Source of the DNA: Diplonema japonicum
Lineage: Eukaryota > Euglenozoa > Diplonemea > Diplonemida > Diplonemidae
Direction of reading: 5' to 3'
Length of the DNA: 64,000 nt
Assembly: GCA_964019335.1 (NCBI GenBank)
Contig: OZ025738.1
Coordinates: 62,001 to 126,000 of the forward strand
Part shown: positions 30,701 to 38,139 of the stretch, piece by piece
How the letters are laid out: each line of letters begins with the position of its first letter
Position numbering within the stretch: position 1 is the first letter of the stretch
Position numbers and translations under genes: made by a program
Notes under the pieces: generated by a model
What the model saw: the letters and a program-made list of their open reading frames with translations, nothing else
Told to the model about the DNA's origin: nothing
The model's database searches: none

Positions 30701-31831
30701 CTCAATGCACTTTGTGAGGTCCTCGGGCGACGGCCGCTTGTATTTCAGCAGCTCCAGCAAGCAGTCGACCATTGCGCTCTTTGCCTCTTGTGGGAAGGTT
30801 ACGATGCGTTTGTCGCCGTCGACCGGTATGCGCTGGTACCACACCTCATCCCCGGGGATCCTGCCCGCAGTGACGTCCGCGGACCTTGTGACTGCTCTCT
30901 TGAACAGAAGCATCTCAACCAAACACTCCGCCCACAGCATGGCGTGGCGAGCATCGAGGAAGGCAGCCGCAGCACCGTCCGAAGAAGACTGAACACTGTG
31001 GAAAGAGGCGATGCTCTCGGCCAGCTTACTACCAGAGTCGGAGGGAACGGCGGAAGGAAATATCTCACTCATCAGCAGCTGGTGCTTCAGAGCGAGGGCA
31101 AACCGGTCGTAGACAGCACAACCCCTGAATTTCTCCGCCTCGCATCTCATGGAGACTGCGTCAAACGCCTTCTTACCCTCCTCTAGCACGGTCATGAGAC
31201 TGTCGAAGCCAGGTGATGCGGCAGCGCTTACGAAAGTTGCACCGAAACTCAAGGCAGTGTTTGTAAGTGCGTTGTCTGTTATGCCTTGCTCGCCAACGAT
31301 GTTGACCCCGTTTCGAAGGACGAGCGCGTTGCTGGCTGACACAGGATGGGTGTGTGCGATGTATCTCTTTTCTTGGAGCTTTTCGATGAGGACCTCCAGG
31401 GCCTCCTTTTTACATGGGGTGGGGGGGTCTGTCACCGCGAGTCGGAACATGAGGAACGCAGCTGCACTGTACAAACGGATGTTGACGAATGTTAGAAACT
31501 GCCTACTGCCGTCGTCCTCACCCCCGTTCAGGAGCGACTGCAAAAGCACCTCAAGGATGCTGCACAGTGCAGAGTACAGCGACTCCCAGTCTTCAGCGTT
31601 CTGGTGCTCCAAGCTATGCCCGAAAAGCTGTTCTTGCATTTTGAACCATTTGACAAAACCTTGCGCCACGGCCATTTTGTCGTGAAAGGAACAGTCGGCC
31701 TCCCATTGCCGGGTGAGGACCTGCTGCCTCTCCTTGAGCTCCTTTTTGAATTCATCACTTGCAGATACCTTCCCAGGCCCACAGAGGGAGAGAACACATT
31801 CTATGCACTGCTCCAAAGACGGTAGACTCAT
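24776..31831 (-). CDS. giant NLR/STAND-like protein with Cys/His-rich tail, copy 3 (2351 aa)
   Basis: Diverged paralogue of copies 1 and 2 with the same order: helical N-terminus, NTPase-like core, helical linker, pentapeptide-like strip, beta-propeller. The P-loop position reads FDGLHRGCEEF (688-698) and the Walker B position LVLILEGYSQL (762-772), so the same catalytic residues are gone. Some blocks (for example around 27430-27660) are nearly identical in DNA to copies 1 and 2 while neighbours differ strongly. A 324-residue extension from about 2028 carries a cysteine/histidine-rich zone (2034-2117: PCGHTHVPC, CWNVRACKHEILLECH, WRCSKGHE, CPLC), probably zinc-binding and reminiscent of NFX1/RING-like clusters, then about 230 residues of unrecognised alpha/beta sequence. 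ATG at 31829-31831, TGA at 24776. Confidence 0.85.
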   Translation of the reverse strand: MSLPSLEQCIECVLSLCGPGKVSASDEFKKELKERQQVLTRQWEADCSFHDKMAVAQGFVKWFKMQEQLFGHSLEHQNAEDWESLYSALCSILEVLLQSLLNGGEDDGSRQFLTFVNIRLYSAAAFLMFRLAVTDPPTPCKKEALEVLIEKLQEKRYIAHTHPVSASNALVLRNGVNIVGEQGITDNALTNTALSFGATFVSAAASPGFDSLMTVLEEGKKAFDAVSMRCEAEKFRGCAVYDRFALALKHQLLMSEIFPSAVPSDSGSKLAESIASFHSVQSSSDGAAAAFLDARHAMLWAECLVEMLLFKRAVTRSADVTAGRIPGDEVWYQRIPVDGDKRIVTFPQEAKSAMVDCLLELLKYKRPSPEDLTKCIEKSKDLMFVAVSEQKMGVKSVDTAAFAQKISDWDDEALRKVKEEVVSVTELLLGNTEDGDTETLMDAVRLRCRAVMACYEVLAFEDGRNIGDRAYDVSEQLSRSLLCDREEVVAALHEALSFKGMKDYMGMTLKTQAQEYKEKLTSLLDEVDELLEHRRTSVMKKATQHLDEILQKAQSAITVYVRNLEGTSTMVGATMLLTASIQNRVVQIEKAVQDIAMDVSDIHEYLELNRELDDDIEAMKTKRCELAAYFEKYSVLKAIQTTMKLRRAKEWTERVDRKVTYGVTEFSRHIHELSQRKKEDNFGYSFVFDGLHRGCEEFMRLVEKSLWCEPPSDITVVPLHIYLPALKSPSKRLIEEGLERHKFTARNIRKLKQEANSGAYRLVLILEGYSQLNQEFTFHRIKTSNAMDEWGDPILLVSANTDVLQYTPQQIFGNYRNGKLTSECRILEMAEMSMDDIMHVMHADCTSVWQKLRATLLFQRYTTYVIKSLRPKQCNYMTLALLRAFVHGNRGYVRMADAAARAYWVTRGPAGTPEHVNNAWKELIDWARERLVEVASHVNPQFTAALEQKERHAGRANTVCSNVTKMICDFAENLTDGQRDVVRSLLKQKVPDCPDLHDVMTMIGGLCTTVVSHCRQKLCARANRQQERVLPGRSAHMGILSRLVFEARERIKNRKFLLSCIYVFSSLRILSAVYKFGERDALVSIYERLEIPTDILRKLAKGIRKQELDEFEMGDEEEPLGPLAEIALSAEDMLLSLSPKFTIRGLIDIVVGEGSNDSALCSVIRGCIFCLCDETIGLASMDFSEYFKLSKGMFYEKYPSMSDKDFVTELHQYNGNLALQMARRHTTTGLYERRCDFFHGEVENNKKQFVRDLYTASPLRTVQMDGAEKVYCFLDRWVQYTFTALAIYSKLMEFPLNRCATRFFVAEFSKLNEIPGGVSYEQVRALFSKERRVMRATVADALGVPEQEASEYLVRTCNAACADWDVRMEHLMSFPIVLRQYVTKLTTEKRFKDTLYSLLELSKLKFCKVPGAVAMTILSAANEAFAGMDLRGVSVKGAHLDDNTFDRTLLDEGDLKDTCHPRAHLGKIGVDGKVTMTSRPLPGLVSFAAMTRRSDEDTVAEVYRDRVRFGGEDIVFSHGIPDSVSSSSVHSRIVWRNGFLMLVVSWVEEATSTAYVVNITARVSETCQSLSVSDIHKIIGITDHGVAWMLENKDAREREPSYGHIKYEVVNSGGESTIENSQALISDHERVTRLDAGRSAGDASHVCMFQTTDSTFGVCWVADRLHAGIVVDGHLFERDRQHGDWKALTSMKDKVLAWRMTDDDRWECCVFLLSKSGTLHDYCAFYTHHNIDPTLAATSDSVVSVGDDSGNIHSWDLQDWTSKRLYTKHFEKPVRCVQVSDANVHCLIEDTSGYVCMRVPCRAPFSGTISKIALSADGIKVAILVCDSTAKVFDLIVRDQRTGVTSRLYQRVKHTVHDVEWNDEANLFRLTVSMGDTETYLFDVGEIGLGSLDIRNGRKEEENETELSDEGASTVTISEHEVQTEVKVNSLTRKLKARTTERMKVLHAETASVSRELLSMGKEIKDVKMQGRTLVALVGTDLYVWRWRCAITEQYDLPSWHETGGEWYFTKRVTTVEEVSVSAAAIYYEPVPTRLPCGHTHVPCKNKAAARLDIKCCELVPRECWNVRACKHEILLECHLSAGTLGCDSESKWRCSKGHELSLKQCSVGIPTDCPLCSIESIAAIPAKHLTLHPAFSKQSDVTDLTLEPDFKTHLEAFSKNEETVVMNFRVLTESIKDVWKRPLAQVARVPFYVEVEKDAVNIRIRGRQPLQWAKVMELTSANLDKLSSGTTILTGVATCVHTKHEEELPAENQESDHFRDLIGDGYQSLRSSSGELVIWEPFPMIVTHRVTIRRIAIEVLPGLSAPEPQYVSFDKPDNLRVCQMRQPMPKDIELPIRVEEALAKLNVNPG

Positions 31832-31960
31832 TTCCTTTTCTTTCTGTCCTTAAAGGTGATAAAGAGGGTTGTATAAATAATGAGGGAGAGAAGAAAGAGA
31901 GAGGGGAAAAAAAAAAAGGAAAAATAAGAGAAAAAAAAAAAAGAATAGTCCTTTATCATA
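31832..31960 (-). promoter_or_regulatory. pyrimidine tract and AG before copy 3
   Basis: On the coding strand, about 80 nt of nearly pure T/C (31880-31960) lead to a TTTAAG/GACAG acceptor-like site about 15 nt before a purine leader and the ATG. It is the longest such tract in the window. Confidence 0.45.
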
Positions 31961-32286
31961 CGTCTTCTTTCTTTTTTTCTCGTTCCTTCTTTTCAGTGAG
32001 AAAGGTCTTGTTCGTATAAAAAAAAAGGACAGCGATAGAATCACAACTCTCAGAAAACAAGAAAGGGAAGGGGGTTCGGAGGGGGGGGACGGTAGTAGAC
32101 TAATAGTTTTGAACTTGTCTTTTCTTCTGATTTCTCGCTTTAAAAGACGAGGCCGTCCTCATCCACAACAAAAAAAAAAAGAGAATAAAATCGTAAAAAA
32201 AAAAAAAATAAGGAAAATAAAGTAAGTAAGTAGTAAAATACCGAAAAAGGGGTGGCTAGGAAAAGAAAACACAAAAAAAAAAAAAA

Positions 32287-32612
32287 AAATGGGGCTTTGA
32301 TTGCAACACTAGGTGGCGTTAAGCGTGCAATGAAGCACGAACTACCTACTTGATTACAGGGGGCGCTCCTCGGCCGAGCAGTAGCTTCTTCTGCGTTCCG
32401 CGTCGTGTCCTTAATGCGTGAGGTGTGCTCAACCCTAGCCGGGGCGTCCCGGGTAACCAAGATTCTGTGCTCGTGCAGTCTGCTGCCTGTTCGTCACCCT
32501 GAGCATCTGCGTTACGTTCTTCCACTCGGGCGCTACCGGTGATGACCGACGAGGAGGTCAACAGCGAACAACACATCTGATGTACTTCTTATATTTTCAT
32601 GTTATCCCCACC
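32287..32612 (-). mobile_element. short non-autonomous element sharing its 3' tail with LINE B
   Basis: On the plus strand 32290-32325 (TGGGGCTTTGATTGCAACAC then TGGCGTTAAG) matches 56745-56785, the extreme 3' end of LINE B, each following an A-run. The body (32346-32612) recurs at 42305-42535 and includes the LINE C-terminal coding segment seen at 8757. A further partial copy of its 5' part lies at 32687-32745. It looks like an internally deleted or SINE-like passenger of LINE B. Confidence 0.65.
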
Positions 32613-32946
32613 ACCTCAAAAAACATATATAAGAGTTAAGGGAGACCGGTGTTGGCGGTGCCGCCGCCTAGTTCGTCACGGTGAAAAGATCAACAGCGAA
32701 CAACACATCTGATGTTCCTCTTATATTCTCACGTTATCCCCACCGAAAAATAAAACAAAAACTAAAATAAAAAAAGAAACCAAAGAGGAACTAAGCACGC
32801 TGCCGGGTAATAGAACCTCGAGAAAGCTTGTAAAACCCGAAATCAGGTAGGCCAATATTCCCTCTGTAGATAAAAAAAAGAAAAAAGGGGGAAACAAATA
32901 GAATCTACATCCCCACTTTTTTTACCTTTCTTCGCTTTTCTTGTTT
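32613..32946. other. intergenic
   Basis: Partial repeat copy at 32687-32745 and A-rich sequence. No gene seen. Confidence 0.5.
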
Positions 32947-33360
32947 TTACTTCTTCTCGGAAGGTGATGTAAAGCGCAGGTAGGTCTCGGTGTTCATGAC
33001 CAGATTATTCTCCGGCAGAATAAAAGGGCTGTTTGTACCGAGACTCCTGTTCTCGTCCAATATGAGCGCAGCCTCCTCTCGAATCCTGGACATCTTGCTG
33101 CCATAAGCGAAGTCATATTGGTAAGCGGCGCCAAAGCTCATTGGGACTAATGGTACCAATCCCGAAGGGTTGCCTTTCTTAAACCACAGTGCCGCGCCAC
33201 CCACGGCCACGGTTGCCACGAAGGCCCCGTAGAAGTTTAAAATATCCCTGGCCTGCGCTATCTGCACCGCGATCATCATCTCCCGCTGTTGCATAGCAAG
33301 CTTCTGCTGCGTGGAGATCATGTTGTCCTTGGCAGCCTCGACAGATGCACTGATGCCCAT
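32947..33360 (-). CDS. PLGRKT: PLGRKT (plasminogen receptor KT) family membrane protein (137 aa)
   Basis: The whole length follows the PLGRKT/C9orf46 family: an N-terminal glutamine-rich helix ending MQQREMMIAVQIAQAR, a first membrane segment (ILNFYGAFVATVAVGGAALWF), a short KKGNP loop, a second membrane segment (GLVPLVPMSFGAAYQYDFAYG) and an acidic 'RIREEAALILDENRS' helix. The 'LVP-VP-SF...YQYD-gYG' block is the family signature. The protein lacks the C-terminal lysine that gives the animal protein its name as a plasminogen receptor only in part: it does end in KK. Function in protists is not known; a small two-pass membrane protein is what the sequence shows. The ATG follows a poly-A leader and a T-tract/AATAG site. 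Confidence 0.85.
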   Translation of the reverse strand: MGISASVEAAKDNMISTQQKLAMQQREMMIAVQIAQARDILNFYGAFVATVAVGGAALWFKKGNPSGLVPLVPMSFGAAYQYDFAYGSKMSRIREEAALILDENRSLGTNSPFILPENNLVMNTETYLRFTSPSEKK

Positions 33361-33422
33361 TTTTCTTTTTTTTTTTTTTTTTTTTTTTTTGGAAGAAATC
33401 TATTTTTTTTTTTTTCCCCCAG

Positions 33423-33447
33423 CTATTGAAAAGAAAAAAAAAAAAAT
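33423..33447 (-). promoter_or_regulatory. T-tract and AATAG upstream of PLGRKT gene
   Basis: On the coding strand T13-C-TTTTCAATAG, followed by CTGGGGG and a poly-A leader to the ATG. It is a clean candidate trans-splice acceptor. Confidence 0.5.
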
Positions 33448-33506
33448 AGGTAATTAAGCCTTTGTAAAACTGCTCTTTACTGCCTCCCCCCCTCCCCCCT
33501 TCCCCC

Positions 33507-34400
33507 TTACCGAGGTACAGACGATGGTTTCAAGACGTGCATTGAGCAGGTGAGGTTGACGTCCACATGCATGACGGCACCGAAGTTGTCGAACTCCCCG
33601 CAGTACTGCGGTGCGGAGAAGATGGTCACGAGCTGCTTGCCCGAGAAGAACTCGTACCCGCCCTCCACCACCTGGTGCGCACGAACCACGAGGTCGAATC
33701 CGTTCGCCGCAAGGAACCGCTGCAGGTCTTCCGGCGTGAACTCGGGGACTCTGGTGCGCGTGTTAACGTCCACCTCCAACACAGGCTGAGCCCACAACAG
33801 CTCACTGACAAGGCCTTCTCCAGGTAAGTCAACAGGCAACGCAACACGTTTAATGCTGTCAACCGTCTTCAAACCATAAGCCAGCCCACCATGCACGCAG
33901 AATATTCTTTCCCCCACACACCCTGCCAGAGGCAGACAGTTGAACACTGCTACAAACTGCTTCCACAGCTTCACATTGTACCTTCTCTTGCAGTCATCGT
34001 AGAATCCGTAGATCCTGTTTACAGACGCACACTCATGGTCCCCCCTTAGCAGGTGTATGTCACTAGGATAGAGTACCTTGTAGGCTAGTAGTAGGCATAT
34101 TGTTTCAAGGCTGTACTTACCTCTGTCAACGTAGTCACCGAGGAAGAGGTACCTCCCACCGTTGCCAGGGGGTTTCAGTGCCTTGAATATTTGAACCAGG
34201 TCGTTGAACTGCCCGTGGATATCGCCTACTACTGTCACGGGGGCAGGCATCTCAACGTAACTTCCGCCCTTTAAGAGCACCTCCCTCGCGTCTTCCAGAA
34301 GGTCTTGCATCAGCTGCTCTTCTATTGCTACCTTTCCGTCGAGTCCCTCCCCCGACCGCCACAGGAGCTCCACCATCTGAACTGCAGGCGACTTCGCCAT
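33507..34400 (-). CDS. PP1-type serine/threonine phosphatase, divergent (297 aa)
   Basis: PPP-family metallophosphatase with GDIHGQ (59-64), GDYVDRG (88-94), HGG (170-172), RAHQVVEGGY (240-249) and SAPQYCGEFDN (262-272), closest in pattern to PP1. Two positions that are nearly invariant differ: GNHE is GDHE (D121), which replaces the metal-coordinating asparagine with aspartate, and SAPNYC is SAPQYC. The usual 'WSDP' reads WAQP and the loop before the beta12-13 region is altered. Length is that of a PP1 catalytic core with little extension, so any targeting would come from partners. It may still be active with altered metal preference, or be a specialised lineage. The ATG at 34398-34400 is chosen because upstream in-frame sequence has no ATG and lies in repeat DNA. 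Confidence 0.88.
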   Translation of the reverse strand: MAKSPAVQMVELLWRSGEGLDGKVAIEEQLMQDLLEDAREVLLKGGSYVEMPAPVTVVGDIHGQFNDLVQIFKALKPPGNGGRYLFLGDYVDRGKYSLETICLLLAYKVLYPSDIHLLRGDHECASVNRIYGFYDDCKRRYNVKLWKQFVAVFNCLPLAGCVGERIFCVHGGLAYGLKTVDSIKRVALPVDLPGEGLVSELLWAQPVLEVDVNTRTRVPEFTPEDLQRFLAANGFDLVVRAHQVVEGGYEFFSGKQLVTIFSAPQYCGEFDNFGAVMHVDVNLTCSMHVLKPSSVPR

Positions 34401-34410
34401 CTTTTCCTTC

Positions 34411-34445
34411 CTTTGGGATCGCGTGGGCAAAGTGAAAAAAAAGAT
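34411..34445 (-). promoter_or_regulatory. T-tract and AG before phosphatase gene
   Basis: Coding strand T9-C-ACTTTGCCC...CAAAG, then GAAGGAAAAG and the ATG. Confidence 0.45.
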
Positions 34446-34449
34446 ATAA

Positions 34450-34682
34450 GAAGGGCTCCTTTTGATGAAAAAAAAGAGTCGGTTTTGTTTGTGCACAGCC
34501 GGGGTTAACCTGTAGAAGGATAAGCCCATCAATGCCACCACTACTCTTTTTAGCAATAACAATTCATTATCAATATATTGTTTTTCTTGTTCAAGCAAAA
34601 AACTCAAAGTGCAGGACAAACCCCCTCATGGAGGGCCGCCCTTGGGAAAAAAAAAAAAAAACGGGAACTAGCCGTCAAAGAC
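34450..34682. repeat. about 235-bp direct repeat, copy 1
   Basis: Nearly identical to 34991-35228, about 540 bp away. It includes a conserved A-run and the segment 'gtgcacagccggggttaacc'. More diverged relatives lie at 35335-35445 and 44650-44775. Confidence 0.9.
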
Positions 34683-34990
34683 TCGTTCTCGCAATATCAA
34701 AAAAAGGCACCTGCTTTTCAATTTACTGAAAAGAATGAAGGGAGGTAGGGGTAGTCGTAAAATGGGCTTTTTCAGGTGGAGCAAAAAAAAAAAAAAAGAA
34801 AAACAACCTCTGGCTGACATCTAGACAGTCAATCAGAAAACAAAAACAAATGGGATGCCATGGCCCATCTTACTTACTTATTTCTTTTCTTTTCTCTTCC
34901 GTAGGCACGGGGAGGGAAAATATAATGAAAGGAGAGAGGAATCCTAAGAAAGAAAAAAAGAAGTAGGTATTAAGAAAGAACAAAGAAAAA

Positions 34991-35228
34991 GAAGGGCTCC
35001 TTTTGATGAAAAATAAGAGTCGGTTTTGTTTGTGCACAGCCGGGGTTAACCTGTAGAAGGATAAGCCCAACAATGCCACCACTACTCTTTTTAGCAATAA
35101 CAATTCATTATCAATATATTGTTTTTCTTGTTTAAGCAAAAAACTCAAAGTGCAGGACAAACCCCCTCATGGAGGGCCGCCCTTGGGAAAAAAAAAAAAA
35201 AAAAAAACGGGAACTAGCCGTCAAAGAC
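34991..35228. repeat. about 235-bp direct repeat, copy 2
   Basis: See 34450-34682. Between and after the two copies (34683-34990, 35229-35574) only homopolymers and diverged repeat pieces are seen. Confidence 0.9.
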
Positions 35229-35574
35229 ATACGTGCAGAGCCCACGTTTCGATTGTGCCATAAAGTGAGGTGGGGGGAATATAAAAAAAAGTATCTCCCG
35301 CTGGCCTTAGAAAGTAAAAAAAAAAGGGGGGGGTCGGCTAATTGTTTGTGCAAGCCGTTTTCACCTACAGTAGGGATAAACTGGCAAGCTCTTTTTTGCA
35401 ATAACAGTTCTTTTCAAAAACCTGTTTACTTGTTCCAGCAAAAAAACAAAAATGCGCTTTTGAAGTCGTACCAGTATGAACAGATAGTCGCGATTTTAGT
35501 GGTGCCATGCAAGGAGCCCGAAAAGACTAAAAGAAGCTTTAGGAAAAATCGATAAAACCTCAGTGTGATACCTT

Positions 35575-36114
35575 TCAGCACTCTGTGCCGTACCCAGCCT
35601 GCTGTCCCAGCGCACGAGTCAGCACCACCTCTATGACCAGTCAGCACCACCTCTATGACACTAACCAACACGATGAAGGCAAACCCATAGTTGAGGTTCA
35701 TCTCGTCAGCAAACTTCAGCGTTCTCCCATAGTAGGGGTAGCCCAACGAAGTGGTCTAGTGTGTGGTGGTGTGTTCTTCCTTTTCTACTTATTCTTTACT
35801 GTCATAAAGAGGCAGCTTGCAGCATGCAAGGCACAGACAGCCATCTAAGCGTTGTTGTGCCTCATCCAGCAGATCCCCGCAATCACCGCACCCGTGAGGG
35901 GGCCCATCGCAAGGCCTGCCATCACCAGCACAGCATACGTCCGCGAAGTTAAAAGTCAAACCCTTCAAGTCTATGTCCTTCACACTGTCGATCAGCGACC
36001 TGCAGTTAAAGTTTCATTCTCGGCCATGTAGCTGGCTTGGGTAATGGCAATGAAGTAAATAATCCAAGCAGCAAAGGCCGCGAGGGTGTGGACCAGAACA
36101 CCTGTGGAAGACAT
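35575..36114 (-). pseudogene. tetraspan gene copy 1, broken
   Basis: Same order as the intact copy at 37506-38139 (start at 36112-36114, end TGC TGA at 35575), but with two deletions in exon 1. One removes the C-x9-C loop around 36005-36025. The other removes the end of the third membrane segment together with the 5' splice site (about 35806). Exon 2 has a rearranged duplication of the GTGGTGCTGACT region. It is not able to encode the full protein. Confidence 0.8.
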
Positions 36115-36628
36115 CTTTTGCTTTTTCTTTTCTTTCTTTTTTTCTTTTAAACTGAGTGTTAAAGGACTCTACTTCTGCAGGCTAAAAGGCTGAACCGCAA
36201 CCCATCCAGGCTAGGGGGCCACTACCGGCGGAGTGGAAGTGTTTTGACGACAAAAAAAGTACGTCACGCTGAAAGAATATAAAAAACGAACACAAGAGGA
36301 CCGTAGTGCACGTCAGGGGGAAAAAAAAAAATAAAAAAAGAAGAAAGTTAAGAAAAGAGGGAGGAAAAGAGAAATGATTTCTTTAAAAAAGGGCCTTTCC
36401 AATTTCTTTGAAATTAATGAGGGGGGGGGGGGGGGTGTTGAGGAAACAAACTAAGAAGGTCACTCAAGCACGCATAGCACTCCATTGCAGCTAAAATAAT
36501 ATTACGTGCAGAGCCAGGCAAAAAAAAAAAAGAAAGAAAAAGAACATCTCTGGCTGACTTTTAGAAGTAAAAAAAAAAAAATATATATATATTCACTATG
36601 ATAGGAACGAAGTGGTTAGCAACGGCCC

Positions 36629-36664
<36 letters not shown>

Positions 36665-37505
36665 TACCTGACGCCAGGGCCCATCTTTCAGCTAGAATCC
36701 TATTCTTTTTTTCTCTTCTTTCTTCTTTTCTTTTTCTTTTTCTTCCGCAGGCACGGGGAGGGAGAGAGTAATGAAAGGGAGAGAAAGAAAGCTTAAGGGA
36801 AAGAAGAATTTAAAAAAACTTAAGGGTTAACCTTAAAAGAAACTATTTTCAACTATTAAAAGAAAAGTACGTTAGCAACACATGGCCACCACCAGCGGTC
36901 AAGTACCTGCGGTGGCTGATTGTTGCGATGAGCAAAACTACTTAGCACCGAGCTAGGTAGTGGACGGTGTGGCCCGAGGAGAAGAGTGGCTCCTGTGGTG
37001 GGAATGACCTTTCACTTCGTGCAGCACCTCTGGACACGACCCAATAATAAAAAAAGAGAAAAAAGTGGGAAACAGATGACAATTCAGAGGCGCCAATGTT
37101 TGCACCACCTGCCTTGCGCCTGCTGATATCGGCTCAAATACGCAGTGAGCCCACGCTTTGATTGTTGCCACAAAGTGAGGTGGGGGGGTATAAAAAAAAG
37201 TATCTCCGCTGGCCTTTAGAAAGTAAAAAGAAAATAATAAAAAAAAATCAAAAAAACCACACCGCGATGAGGGTCGGGGGGGGAAAAAAGTGGGTGTTTC
37301 TTTTCTTTAACAAATAACCAAAAAGAAGCAGCCTTTACTTTACGTGAAATCACGCCTCTTAGAAATCGTACTAAAAATAAACAGGATAAACAAAAAAGTC
37401 TTAGCGGTGCCATGCGGTATGTGACACAGCGGCCACCCTTGTGAAACCTTTTCAAAAAAGAGGAACCCGAAGAAAGAAATCGTTAAAACCTCAGTGTGAT
37501 AGTTT
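36115..37505. other. spacer between tetraspan copies
   Basis: Includes a G16 run (36421-36436), an A31 run (36631-36661) and segments also found in the next spacer (36380-36500 resembles 38240-38370; 36880-36950 resembles 38655-38760; 37065-37145 resembles 38820-38890). The gene plus spacer was therefore duplicated as a unit. No other gene seen. Confidence 0.6.
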
Positions 37506-38139
37506 TCAGCACTCTGTGCCGTAGCTAGCCTGCTGTCCCAAAGGTGTGCCCTGCTCGTAGTTCCCGCTGGGTGTGTTCCCCTTCAGCATAAATGCCGCAC
37601 CAGTCAGCACCACCTCTATGACACTAACCAACACGATGAAGGCAAACCCATAGTTGAGGTTCATCTCGTCAGCAAACTTCACCTTTCTCCCATAGGAGGG
37701 GTAGTTTGACGAACTGGCCTAGTGTGTGGTGGTGTGTTCTTCCCTTTTTGCTTCTTCTTTACTGTCATACCTCATATTCGAAAAGTGCTACCATCAAGAT
37801 CCACGTCAGGCCGACAAAGAGGCAGCTTGCAGCATGCAAGGCACAGACAGCCATCCAAGCTTTGTTGTGCCTCATCCAGCAGATCCCCGCAATCACCGCA
37901 CCCGTGAGGGGGCCCATCGCAAGGCCTGCCATCACCAGCACAGCATACGTCCGCGAAGTTAAATCCCTCAGGTCTATGTCCTTCACAGTGTCTATCAGCG
38001 ACCTGCAGTTGTCCGACTGGTATATCCCTACCCTGCACCCATTCCCGGCCATGTAGCCGGCCTGGGAAATGGCAATGAAGTAAATAATCCAAGCAGCAAA
38101 GGCCGCAAGGGTGTGGACCAGAACACCTGTGGAAGACAT
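37506..38139 (-). CDS. tetraspan membrane protein, intact copy, two exons (193 aa)
   Basis: Exon 1 is 37771-38139 (123 codons, ATG at 38137-38139). Exon 2 is 37506-37718 (70 codons and TGA). Four membrane segments are seen: HTLAAFAAWIIYFIAIS; YAVLVMAGLAMGPLTGAVIAG; AVCALHAASCLFVGLTWILMV; and, in exon 2, YGFAFIVLVSVIEVVLTGAAF. The loop after segment 1 holds a C-x9-C pair (CRVGIYQSDNC), the spacing of the amastin signature and similar to the disulfide loop of claudin/PMP22-type tetraspans. Length and topology also fit amastins, but the characteristic tryptophan-glycine is not conserved, so the assignment is tentative. A surface membrane protein is inferred. It is the middle and only intact member of a three-gene tandem array. 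Confidence 0.72.
37719..37770 (-). other. 52-nt cis-intron in tetraspan gene
   Basis: Coding strand GAG|GTATGACAG ... CACACTAG|GCC. Removing it joins the frames in phase 0. The orthologous intron of copy 3 is 53 nt, so the reading frame is conserved only if it is spliced. Confidence 0.8.

Noticed and set aside
34401-34619. N-terminal extension of the phosphatase
   Set aside because: No ATG (first codon TTG) and the sequence lies in a dispersed repeat and a T-tract.
37700-37775. Programmed frameshift joining the tetraspan halves
   Set aside because: The intervening segment differs by one base between copies while both exon frames are kept, and GT-AG borders are present; an intron explains it better.
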